From the NCBI GenBank assembly GCA_964410625.1, contig CAYPHY010000049.1, forward strand, positions 1 to 38,225: DNA of 38,225 nt. The letters are read 5' to 3'. Shown here one piece after another: positions 32,044 through 38,225 of the stretch. The notes below the pieces were generated by a model, which was not told the DNA's origin, did no database searches, and saw nothing but the letters and a program-made list of their open reading frames with translations. Both the position numbers and the translations under genes were made by a program. The stretch comes from CAYPHY01 sp964410625 (GTDB lineage Bacteria > Chloroflexota > Anaerolineae > Promineifilales > Promineifilaceae). How positions within the stretch are numbered: position 1 is the stretch's first letter; every line of letters starts with the position of its first letter.

Positions 32044-32076
32044 AGAAACCGGGTTTCTTGAAGAAACCTGGTTTCT
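32044..32076. repeat. AGAAACCGGGTTTCT palindrome, doubled, copy 3
   Basis: Two palindromes, AGAAACCGGGTTTCT and AGAAACCTGGTTTCT, lie side by side, so each can fold alone or with the other. The preceding TTTAGAAACCGGG matches the copy at 1700. It lies between divergent genes. Confidence 0.8.
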
Positions 32077-32149
32077 GATATAAGGACATCATAACGTTGC
32101 AGAAAGGGGCTGGCAAGAAAGGATGAGTGAAAAATATGTCTTTTTTCAG

Positions 32150-32177
32150 TTGCCTTCAATTGTTTTACCTCTATAAT
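32150..32177 (+). promoter_or_regulatory. promoter of the response regulator gene
   Basis: TTGCCT (32150-32155), a 16-base spacer and a consensus TATAAT (32172-32177). The expected start, near 32184, leaves a 40-base leader with GAGGG 6 bases before ATG 32225. Confidence 0.65.
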
Positions 32178-32224
32178 GAACACTCCAGAACCCAGATAGT
32201 GAGGGAGAAGCAGCGAGGGTATTA

Positions 32225-32908
32225 ATGGGGTCAAAAGCGGTTGTATTGTTAGTGGAAGGCCGAAGTGCAGGAAATGATTCCCTCGCCCATGCATTGCAGA
32301 AGGTGAGCAATGAGCTGGCGGTGGTGCATACGGGAAGTGCTGCGCTAAGCTGGCTGCAAGAGAAGGAGCCGGATATCGTCATCTTCGACGCCTCGACAAT
32401 GCGCTCTAATGGCGCACGCAGTTGTCGCCGACTGCGCCGGGTGTTGAAAAAGACGCCGATCATCCATGCTCGTGCCAATGGGATGGAGCTGGACAGCACG
32501 GCCGAAGCGGATGTCTATCTGGAGCGGCCGTTTTCACCCCGCAAGCTGCTCAATCGCGTCCGTGCCTTGTTGCCGCCGGATGGAGACAAGGAAGAGATTG
32601 TGCGCTATGGGCATTTGACCTATTTCCGCACCAAGCAATCGGTTGATGTCGCCGGACGCGGGGAGTTTGGCCTGACGCCAAAGCTGGCCGCCTTATTGGA
32701 ACTGTTTATTCGCCACTGTAATGAGCTGGTTTCGCGCGAGAAGTTGATGAAGGATGTCTGGGAGACAACCTTTCTGGACGATACGCGAACGCTGGATGTC
32801 CACGTAAGTTGGATTCGCAAGCGGATCGAATTAAATCCAAGCCGGCCGCGAATCTTGCGCACTGTGCGCGGCAAGGGGTACATCTTTGGCATTACCCCTG
32901 GCGAATAA
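32225..32908 (+). CDS. OmpR/PhoB-type response regulator with degenerate receiver
   Basis: 227 residues. The N-terminal half resembles a receiver domain: the phospho-acceptor Asp55 (DIVIFDAST) is kept, but the acidic pair is Glu11-Gly12, the switch Thr/Ser is Arg83 (IIHARANG), and the conserved Lys is Arg101 (YLERPF). The C-terminal half (about 125-223) is a good winged-helix DNA-binding domain: LTPKLAALLELFIRHCNELVSREKLMKDVW, RTLDVHVSWIRKRIE and ILRTVRGKGYIF. The loss of three of the five key residues suggests control without normal phosphorylation. No histidine kinase gene is adjacent. The preceding promoter is strong. The DNA target is unknown. Confidence 0.9.
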   Translation: MGSKAVVLLVEGRSAGNDSLAHALQKVSNELAVVHTGSAALSWLQEKEPDIVIFDASTMRSNGARSCRRLRRVLKKTPIIHARANGMELDSTAEADVYLERPFSPRKLLNRVRALLPPDGDKEEIVRYGHLTYFRTKQSVDVAGRGEFGLTPKLAALLELFIRHCNELVSREKLMKDVWETTFLDDTRTLDVHVSWIRKRIELNPSRPRILRTVRGKGYIFGITPGE

Positions 32909-32957
32909 GCCGAAGCGGTAACGTAGTAAGATGTTTGGTAAGGCTGGGTGGGAATAA

Positions 32958-32985
32958 TAAAAAAACCGCCTGGTAACCCAGGCGG
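32958..32985 (-). terminator. rpsT terminator
   Basis: CCGCCTGG (32966-32973) pairs with CCAGGCGG (32978-32985) around TAAC. On the minus strand seven Ts follow, giving a classical rho-independent terminator 35 bases past the rpsT stop; it may also serve the plus-strand gene. Confidence 0.9.
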
Positions 32986-33020
32986 CTGTTCGTTAATTTT
33001 GCCAAACCACTGAATGGATT

Positions 33021-33296
33021 TTAGCTTGCGCTTTCTTGGGCGGCGGCCAGCGCAGCCATCAGCCGTCCCTTGCGCCGCGCCGCATTGCGTGGATGGATGA
33101 TATTCCGGCGTGCGGCCTTGTCCAGCGTAGCATAAGCCAGGTTCGCCACTTCTTGGGCGGCGTCCAGGTTGCCTTCAGCGATGAGACGACGCACCTTGCG
33201 CACATGGGTGCGGGCGGTGCTGCGGTAAAGACGATTATGGGCGGTCCGCTTTTCTGTTTGGCGGATCCGTTTCTTAGCAGATTTTGTATTAGCCAA
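33021..33296 (-). CDS. rpsT: 30S ribosomal protein S20
   Basis: 91 residues, the full S20: MANTKSAKKRIRQTEKRTAHNRLYRS at the N-terminus, LIAEGNLDAAQEVANLAYATLDKAARRNIIHPRNAARRKGRL in the middle, recognised by its helical, Lys/Arg-rich sequence. It binds 16S rRNA early in 30S assembly. The start is TTG, with GGAG 10 bases upstream; no ATG is available in frame for a full-length protein. In E. coli rpsT also starts with UUG and S20 represses its own translation, so the rare start may be a regulatory feature, by analogy. A strong terminator follows. Transcribed divergently from the cyclase gene. Confidence 0.97.
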   Translation of the reverse strand: MANTKSAKKRIRQTEKRTAHNRLYRSTARTHVRKVRRLIAEGNLDAAQEVANLAYATLDKAARRNIIHPRNAARRKGRLMAALAAAQESAS

Positions 33297-33384
33297 CTTA
33301 ATTTTTCTCCAAATATACAGCCTTCATGAATACTCTGGAGGCGTGAGAGCTTGAATATCTTAGCATATTTTGCGGAAATAGCAA

Positions 33385-34494
33385 ATGCAACTGGAATCAA
33401 ATTCGGAATCACATCTGGCGCTGCAAGTCCTGGCCCGCTATCAGATCGGCTATTTGCTGCTGAACGAGGAGCTGACCATTCTCTCCGGCAATGAGTTGAT
33501 CCACTGTTGGATCCAGGAGCCAGTTGGTGAGTTGCACGGCCGATTGGTGACCGATGTGTTCCCAGAGCTGATTGGCGCGGAAGCAGACCTGCTGGCTTTG
33601 TTCGACGGTGCGCCGCTCTACCAGTTGCGTCAGGTCCAACGCACGAACCGGGAAGCGTATGAGACGTACTTTGACCTGCAAATCGGCCGGGCGGAACATG
33701 TGGAGCGGTTGCTACTGCTGACGGTGCTGGATGTGACCACCCAGACCCAGCACCAACAGCGCATCCAGCAACAGCGCAACGAAAAGCAGCTCTTGGCGGC
33801 CGAGCTAACCGCTGCCCAAGAGCAACTGCACTACTTATTCAAACGCTTCGTCCCTGAACCGGTGGCCCGCGATATTCTAGCCTCAGACCGAATGCCGGTG
33901 TTGGGCGGTGAGTTGGAACGGGTGGCGACGGTGCTGTTTGCCGACATGCGCGGCTTCACCGCACTGGCTGAACCGCTGGCCCCCAAGGAGGTAATGGACT
34001 TTTTGAATGAGTATTTGGGGGTTGTGGCGAAAGCGGCGTTGCGCCATGGGGCGACGTTGGTGCAGGTGGTGGGTGATATGGTGATGGGGGTGTTCAATTT
34101 ACCACAGCAGCAAGCTGACCACGCCAGGCGGGCGATTGAAGCGAGCATTGATATTCAGCGCAGCTTGCAACAACACGCCCAGGCCAAGGAGGAAGCGGCC
34201 GAACTGGCCGCTGGTTTTGGTATTGGCATCAGCACCGGCCGCGTGGTGTCTGGTTTCCTGGGCATGGAGCAACGGTATCGCTATGCAGTGGTCGGCGACA
34301 CGACGAATGTCGCCTTCTATCTTTGTTCGCAAGCGGCCGCCGGAGAGGTCATCCTCTGCGAGCGGACGCTGCAAGCGTTGGCTGAGGCTGGTGATGCGCT
34401 GCCACCCGGCGTCAGCGTGCGGTCGCGTGGTAACATCTGGCCGAAGCGGCGAGTCCAGGCGGTGCGCATCTTTACGCTGGTAGCCGCTTCCTAG
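33385..34494 (+). CDS. PAS plus class III adenylate/guanylate cyclase-like protein, catalytic residues missing
   Basis: 369 residues. A PAS-like N-terminal part (RYQIGYLLLNEELTILSGNELI, about 1-115), a coiled-coil linker (QQRIQQQRNEKQLLAAELTAAQEQL) and a class III cyclase domain (about 155-360). The metal-binding Asp187 (FADMRGFT) and Asp231 (VVGDMVMGVF) are kept, as is Asn308 (VVGDTTNVA). But the purine-selecting Lys is Gln227 (LVQVVGD), and the transition-state Arg of NxAxR is Tyr312 (NVAFYL). True cyclase activity is therefore doubtful; it may bind a nucleotide as a sensor or make something different. No other domains. The start follows a weak GGAAAT site. Divergent from rpsT and convergent with glgB, with 10 bases between stops. 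Confidence 0.88.
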   Translation: MQLESNSESHLALQVLARYQIGYLLLNEELTILSGNELIHCWIQEPVGELHGRLVTDVFPELIGAEADLLALFDGAPLYQLRQVQRTNREAYETYFDLQIGRAEHVERLLLLTVLDVTTQTQHQQRIQQQRNEKQLLAAELTAAQEQLHYLFKRFVPEPVARDILASDRMPVLGGELERVATVLFADMRGFTALAEPLAPKEVMDFLNEYLGVVAKAALRHGATLVQVVGDMVMGVFNLPQQQADHARRAIEASIDIQRSLQQHAQAKEEAAELAAGFGIGISTGRVVSGFLGMEQRYRYAVVGDTTNVAFYLCSQAAAGEVILCERTLQALAEAGDALPPGVSVRSRGNIWPKRRVQAVRIFTLVAAS

Positions 34495-34504
34495 CGGCCG
34501 CTCA

Positions 34505-36706
34505 CTAGCTGCTGCGTTTTAGAAAGACGGCCGCCAACGGCGGAAGCGTCAATTCGATTGAATGTTGTTGCCCATGCCAGGGGGTGGGCATACTCTCCAG
34601 GGGGGTGTTGATGACGTTGCTGCCGCCAAAGTCGGCCGCGTCGCTGTTGAAAATCTCCTCGTAACCCCCTTCCTCCGGCACACCCAGACGGTAGCCATGC
34701 CGCACAACGGGCGTGAAGTTGCAGACGACGAGGACCGTTTCCCCATTGGACGGGGCGCGACGAGCATAGGCCAGGATGCTGCGCTCATAGTCGTGGAGAT
34801 CGAGCCAGAAGAAGCCGTTCCAGGAATACTCCTCCTCATGGAATGCCTTTTCGCCGCTATAAATTTCGTTCAGGCGGCGCACTAGACTTTGCAGCCCTTT
34901 GTGCTTCGCGTCCTGGTCGAGCAAGTGCCACTCCAGACTGGTGGCCTCGTTCCATTCGCGCCATTGCCCAAACTCCCCGCCCATAAAGAGCAGTTTCTTC
35001 CCTGGATGGCTCCACTGGTAGGCATAGAGCAGGCGCAAATTGGCGAACCGCTGCCACACATCCCCCGGCATCTTATCGAGCATACTACGCTTGAGATGGA
35101 CAACCTCATCGTGGGAGAGGGGGAGGAGGAATTTTTCGCTGAAGGCGTAGAGCAGGGAGAAGGTCAGCGTTCCGTGATGGTAGGCGCGATAGACGGGGTC
35201 ATTTTTGAAATATTGCAACGTGTCGTGCATCCAGCCCATGTTCCACTTGTAGTTGAAACCCAGGCCGCCTTCGCTGGTTGGTTGGGTGACGCCGGGCCAG
35301 GAGGTAGACTCTTCGGCGATGGTGATCACGTCGGGATAGAGTTCGTGGACGGCGTTGTTGAAACGGCGGATGAACTCAATCGCCTCCAGGTTCTCGCGGC
35401 CGCCATAACGATTCGCCACCCACTCCCCCGCCTTGCGCGAAAAGTCAAGATAGAGCATTGAGGCCACCGCGTCCACCCGAAAGCCATCAATGTGGTACTT
35501 CTCGCACCAGAAGATGGCGTTGCCGATCAGGAATTGGCGCACTTCGTTGCGGCCGTAATTAAACATATACGTTCCCCAATCGGGATGCGACCCCTGACGA
35601 GGGTCGGCATGTTCGTATAGGTGTGTGCCGTCGAAAAAGCCCAGGCCATGCTCATCCTTGGGGAAATGGGCCGGGACCCAGTCGAGGATCACGCCAATCC
35701 CTGCCTGGTGGCAGGCGTCTACGAACGCTTTGAAGTCGTCGGGCGTGCCAAAGCGGCTGGTGGGGGCATAGAAGCCGGTCACCTGGTAGCCCCAGGAGCC
35801 ATCGAAGGGATGCTCGGCGACGGGCAGCAGTTCGATGTGGGTATAGCCCATCTCTTTCACATAGCCAACCAGATCGCGGGCCATGTCCTGATAGGTCAGC
35901 CATTGCCAGCCGTCTTTTAGCCGCCAGGAGCCGAGATGGACTTCGTAAATGCTGATCGGCGCGTCTGGCTCTTGCCGTTCCTTGCGCGTAGTCATCCATT
36001 CGCCATCTTGCCACTCATACTTGTCCACATCCCAGACGATGGAGGCGGTCTTCGGCCGCAGCTCGCTGAAAAAGCCCACCGGATCACTCTTAGTGACGGT
36101 GTAGTCGCGATAGCGGGTCTTGATCTCATATTTGTAGAGGTCGCCTTCGCCCATGCCGGGGATGAATAGCTCCCAGATGCCGTTGCCTTCGTGGAAGCGC
36201 ATCGGATGGCGACGGCCGTCCCACTGGTTAAAGTTGCCAACGACGCTAACGCGGGCGGCGTTTGGCGCCCAGACGGCAAACAGTACCCCGGCCACGCCGT
36301 TGATCTCCGTCAGATGCGCCCCTAGCATTTGATATACATGGAGGTGAGTCCCCTCGGCCAGCAAGTGGGCGTCGAAGTCGGATAGCGTAGGAGGAAAAGC
36401 GTATGTATCTTCGTATAGTACTTTTGAACCGAAACGGGAGGTGATTTCAAGCTGGTAGTGGGGCGGTACGGTGTGGTTGGTTTGACCGGTGAGCCGACCC
36501 TCGAAGAGGCCATTGTGGTGAATGCGTTCCATCGACTGGCGCGTGCCGTCTTCTAACACAATCGCCACTTGTTCGGCCGTTGGCTGAAAAGTGCGAATGA
36601 CGACAGTGCCATCGTAGAGATGGGGGCCAAGCACCTCAAAGGGTGCGCCATGATAACCATTGGCAATCGCCTCGATTGCCTCCTGGGGCAAGGTGGGGGA
36701 AGTCAT
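34505..36706 (-). CDS. glgB: 1,4-alpha-glucan branching enzyme
   Basis: 733 residues, the usual bacterial size. It forms alpha-1,6 branches in glycogen by cutting an alpha-1,4 chain and transferring it. Domains: an N-terminal beta domain (to about 105), a CBM48 domain (about 115-215), the GH13 catalytic barrel (about 250-610) and a C-terminal beta domain. The catalytic triad is Asp412 (GFRVDAVASML), Glu465 (ITIAEEST) and Asp533 (LSHDEVVH), at the same spacing as in E. coli GlgB. The start has AAGGAGG 12 bases upstream. It stands alone, without other glg genes in the window. Cytoplasmic. Confidence 0.97.
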   Translation of the reverse strand: MTSPTLPQEAIEAIANGYHGAPFEVLGPHLYDGTVVIRTFQPTAEQVAIVLEDGTRQSMERIHHNGLFEGRLTGQTNHTVPPHYQLEITSRFGSKVLYEDTYAFPPTLSDFDAHLLAEGTHLHVYQMLGAHLTEINGVAGVLFAVWAPNAARVSVVGNFNQWDGRRHPMRFHEGNGIWELFIPGMGEGDLYKYEIKTRYRDYTVTKSDPVGFFSELRPKTASIVWDVDKYEWQDGEWMTTRKERQEPDAPISIYEVHLGSWRLKDGWQWLTYQDMARDLVGYVKEMGYTHIELLPVAEHPFDGSWGYQVTGFYAPTSRFGTPDDFKAFVDACHQAGIGVILDWVPAHFPKDEHGLGFFDGTHLYEHADPRQGSHPDWGTYMFNYGRNEVRQFLIGNAIFWCEKYHIDGFRVDAVASMLYLDFSRKAGEWVANRYGGRENLEAIEFIRRFNNAVHELYPDVITIAEESTSWPGVTQPTSEGGLGFNYKWNMGWMHDTLQYFKNDPVYRAYHHGTLTFSLLYAFSEKFLLPLSHDEVVHLKRSMLDKMPGDVWQRFANLRLLYAYQWSHPGKKLLFMGGEFGQWREWNEATSLEWHLLDQDAKHKGLQSLVRRLNEIYSGEKAFHEEEYSWNGFFWLDLHDYERSILAYARRAPSNGETVLVVCNFTPVVRHGYRLGVPEEGGYEEIFNSDAADFGGSNVINTPLESMPTPWHGQQHSIELTLPPLAAVFLKRSS

Positions 36707-36743
36707 GGGGTCGCTTTTCCTCCTTTATCGTTAATGAAGTAAT

Positions 36744-36774
36744 CGGTAATCGGTAATCCGATAACCGATTACCG
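36744..36774. repeat. CGGTAATCGGT hairpin repeat at the glcF stop
   Basis: CGGTAATCGGT (36744-36754) is the exact complement of ACCGATTACCG (36764-36774). The stop codon of glcF and the two codons before it lie in the stem. On the minus strand it may end transcription, though no T-run follows. The unit CGGTAAT is also directly repeated. Confidence 0.75.
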
Positions 36775-38037
36775 TTCACCGCTCTGGTAAGCCAGGTCCA
36801 ATAACTGCATCGTATGATAAACAGGCAACGGCCGCCCCAGCCGCCCCAGATGTTGTTCGATCTGCACCATACAGCCGATGTTGCCCATTACCACCGCGTC
36901 GGGCTGCACCTGGTTGATGTTGTTGGCTTTGCGTTGCCCCAATTCGTGGGCAATGGCCGGTTGTTCGATGTTGTAGGTCCCGGCCGAGCCACAGCATAGC
37001 TCCCCTTCCGGTATTTCCACCAGCGTCACGCCTTCTATCTGCTTCAGCAACGCGCGGGGAGCGTGGCGTATCCCCTGGGCGTGGGCCAGGTGGCAGGCGT
37101 CGTGGTAGGCAACGCGCAGTGGCTGCGCCAGCGCGGGCGGCCGTCGCAGCCCTAATTGGTGCAAAAATTGGCTGATGTCCTGGGCCTGAGCGGCAAAGTG
37201 GCGGGCGGCCGCCTCTTCCGGCTGTCCGGCAAAGAGCAGGCCATACTCTTTCACGCCGGAGCCACATCCGGCGGCGTTGATGATGATCGCGTCTACATCG
37301 GCGGGGAAAAGGGGGAAATTTTTCCGCGCCAGTGACCGCGCCTGATCGGCCGCGCCGGTGTGCATTCCCAACGAGCCACAGCAGCCCTGTCCGGCGGGAA
37401 TGACTGTCTCCACCCCATTGGCAGCGAGGACGCGCAGTGTCGCCCAATTGATGTCGGGAGCGAGGACGTTTTGCACACATCCGGCCAACAACGCCACCCG
37501 CGCCCGCCGTTCCCCCTGCGCCGGATACAACTCTGGCAACGGCTGGCCCGCCGCTGGTAGTTGGCGCGGCAGCAATTCGAGCATCGTCCCCAGCGAAGAA
37601 GGGAGCAGCGATTCGACCGGCCGCGCCAGCTTGGCGGCCGTTGCCGCCAGCCGCATCCGGCCGGGATGGGGCAGCGTCTCTCCGGCCAGTCGTCGCGTCA
37701 CTTTGTCGCTTAGCGGCCGTTCGCGCTTGTCTTCTGCCCAGGCGCGGAAGGCGGGCAGCAGTTCATCATAGGCCACGCCGGAGGGACAGGCGGTGACGCA
37801 CCCCAGGCAGCCGAGGCAACGGTCGATGTAGGGTGTGGCGGCGTTGATGTCCAGTTCGCCTTCCAGGACTTCCTTCATCAGCACGATACGGCCGCGTGGC
37901 GAGTCCATCTCTTCGCCCAGTACGTGGTAGGTGGGGCAGGCAGGCAGGCAAAAGCCGCAATGGACACAAGAGGCCACCGCCTCGGCCATCGCCTCGCCCT
38001 GCGGCCCTAGTTGTTCAACCGGTATTTCATGTTTCAT
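36769..38037 (-). CDS. glcF: glycolate oxidase iron-sulfur subunit-like protein (GlcF)
   Basis: 422 residues. Two 4Fe-4S motifs at the N-terminus (CVHCGFCLPACP, Cys24/27/30/34; CLGCLGCVTACP, Cys74/77/80/84) and two CCG domains (GQGCCGSLG and GELCCGSAG) are characteristic of GlcF/LutA/HdrB-type proteins; the length fits GlcF. It passes electrons from the FAD-containing GlcD/GlcE pair to the respiratory chain during glycolate or lactate oxidation. Partners may lie beyond the window's right edge, upstream on this strand. The start at 38037 has no Shine-Dalgarno site, and the upstream region consists of repeats. The last residues and stop lie in a hairpin repeat. Confidence 0.9.
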   Translation of the reverse strand: MKHEIPVEQLGPQGEAMAEAVASCVHCGFCLPACPTYHVLGEEMDSPRGRIVLMKEVLEGELDINAATPYIDRCLGCLGCVTACPSGVAYDELLPAFRAWAEDKRERPLSDKVTRRLAGETLPHPGRMRLAATAAKLARPVESLLPSSLGTMLELLPRQLPAAGQPLPELYPAQGERRARVALLAGCVQNVLAPDINWATLRVLAANGVETVIPAGQGCCGSLGMHTGAADQARSLARKNFPLFPADVDAIIINAAGCGSGVKEYGLLFAGQPEEAAARHFAAQAQDISQFLHQLGLRRPPALAQPLRVAYHDACHLAHAQGIRHAPRALLKQIEGVTLVEIPEGELCCGSAGTYNIEQPAIAHELGQRKANNINQVQPDAVVMGNIGCMVQIEQHLGRLGRPLPVYHTMQLLDLAYQSGER

Positions 38038-38041
38038 AATA

Positions 38042-38176
38042 CTTTGAGGACGCGGACGAACGCGGATAAACGCGGATCATTCCTTCATCTATGAAATCGG
38101 TGGGTAACCCTGATTGCATATCTGTGTCCAGTCGTGTTTATCCAAAATAAAAAATTCGCGTTCATTCGTGCTAATT
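38042..38176. repeat. intergenic GCGGAT and AATTCGCG repeats upstream of glcF
   Basis: ACGCGGACGAACGCGGATAA, ACGCGGATCATT and later AAATTCGCGTTCATTCGTGC are of the same families as 13586-13640 and 28062-28165. No promoter was found among them. Confidence 0.65.
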
Positions 38177-38225
38177 ACATTGTTTCAAAAGTAACCCAAC
38201 TGTCATTCCGAGCGGAGTCTTCGGA
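38177..38225. mobile_element. left end of a second MITE-like element, cut by the window edge
   Basis: ACATTGTTTCAAAAG, then AACCCAACTGTCATTCCGAG and GCGGAGTCTTCGGA, is identical over about 40 bases to the element at 13660-13802. The right end is outside the window. Confidence 0.75.

Noticed and set aside
34494..34505. Hidden terminator between cyclase and glgB stops
   Set aside because: Only 10 bases separate the stops and no hairpin with a U-tract is seen.
36769..38037. LutA or HdrB instead of GlcF
   Set aside because: Two N-terminal 4Fe-4S motifs plus two CCG domains and a 422-residue length fit GlcF best, although LutA-like function with the LUD protein cannot be ruled out.

Overview
The window looks like a chromosomal segment of a free-living, GC-rich member of the Chloroflexota, probably near Anaerolineae/Ardenticatenia. 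This placement comes from recognised protein families, not from a search. Supporting hints are secreted proteins with the WWT...GGG...YTL...GQPDAG repeat and FLPxV-type C-terminal tails, a 'WPDGSLGCPQPG' lipoprotein, a Uma2-family gene, and a complete Mrp antiporter operon. No tRNA, rRNA, CRISPR array, phage or transposase gene was seen. The hexamer CGGCCG is strikingly frequent throughout.

Layout. 1-1.8 kb: a 7-bp tandem repeat, a secreted repeat protein and a ferritin-like protein with a strong terminator. 1.9-7.8 kb: a seven-gene mrpABCDEFG operon for Na+(K+)/H+ antiport. 7.9-8.6 kb: a Uma2 nuclease-fold gene broken by one stop codon. 8.7-13.4 kb (minus): two tandem paralogous surface proteins with a beta-propeller-like N-terminus and DUF11-like repeats. 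13.4-14.1 kb: a gene-free region holding an operator-like direct repeat, a MITE-like inverted-repeat element, a good promoter and two U-tract hairpins leading into the next gene. 14.1-15.9 kb: two secreted proteins in one operon. 16.0-19.9 kb (minus): a TgpA-like transglutaminase and its DUF58 partner. 20.0-20.7 kb: a HicA toxin gene with an in-frame amber codon, followed by two tandem HicB antitoxin genes.

20.7-29.6 kb is a nine-gene minus-strand block of small-molecule metabolism: GNAT acetyltransferase, MttB-like (non-pyrrolysine) methyltransferase, ornithine cyclodeaminase-like protein, zinc alcohol dehydrogenase, CPBP membrane protease, mandelate-racemase-like enolase, LUD protein, ABM-like small protein and isoaspartyl peptidase/asparaginase. 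Most genes have their own Shine-Dalgarno site and the gaps are filled by repeats, so it may not be one transcript. A catabolic role for modified amino acids or methylated amines is inference only. 29.9-38 kb: a lipoprotein, an O-antigen-ligase-like membrane protein, an OmpR-type regulator with a degenerate receiver, rpsT (ribosomal protein S20, UUG start), a class III cyclase homologue lacking key catalytic residues, glgB, and glcF (glycolate oxidase Fe-S subunit), cut off from any glcD/glcE partner by the window edge.

The most unusual property is the intergenic DNA. Nearly every gap between genes carries a degenerate inverted or direct repeat of one of several families. Some of these run into the ends of genes and encode the last residues and stop codons. 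No clear defence island or wholly new system was found. The best leads are the repeat families, the structured leader before 14133, the broken HicA with duplicated HicB, and the degenerate signalling proteins.
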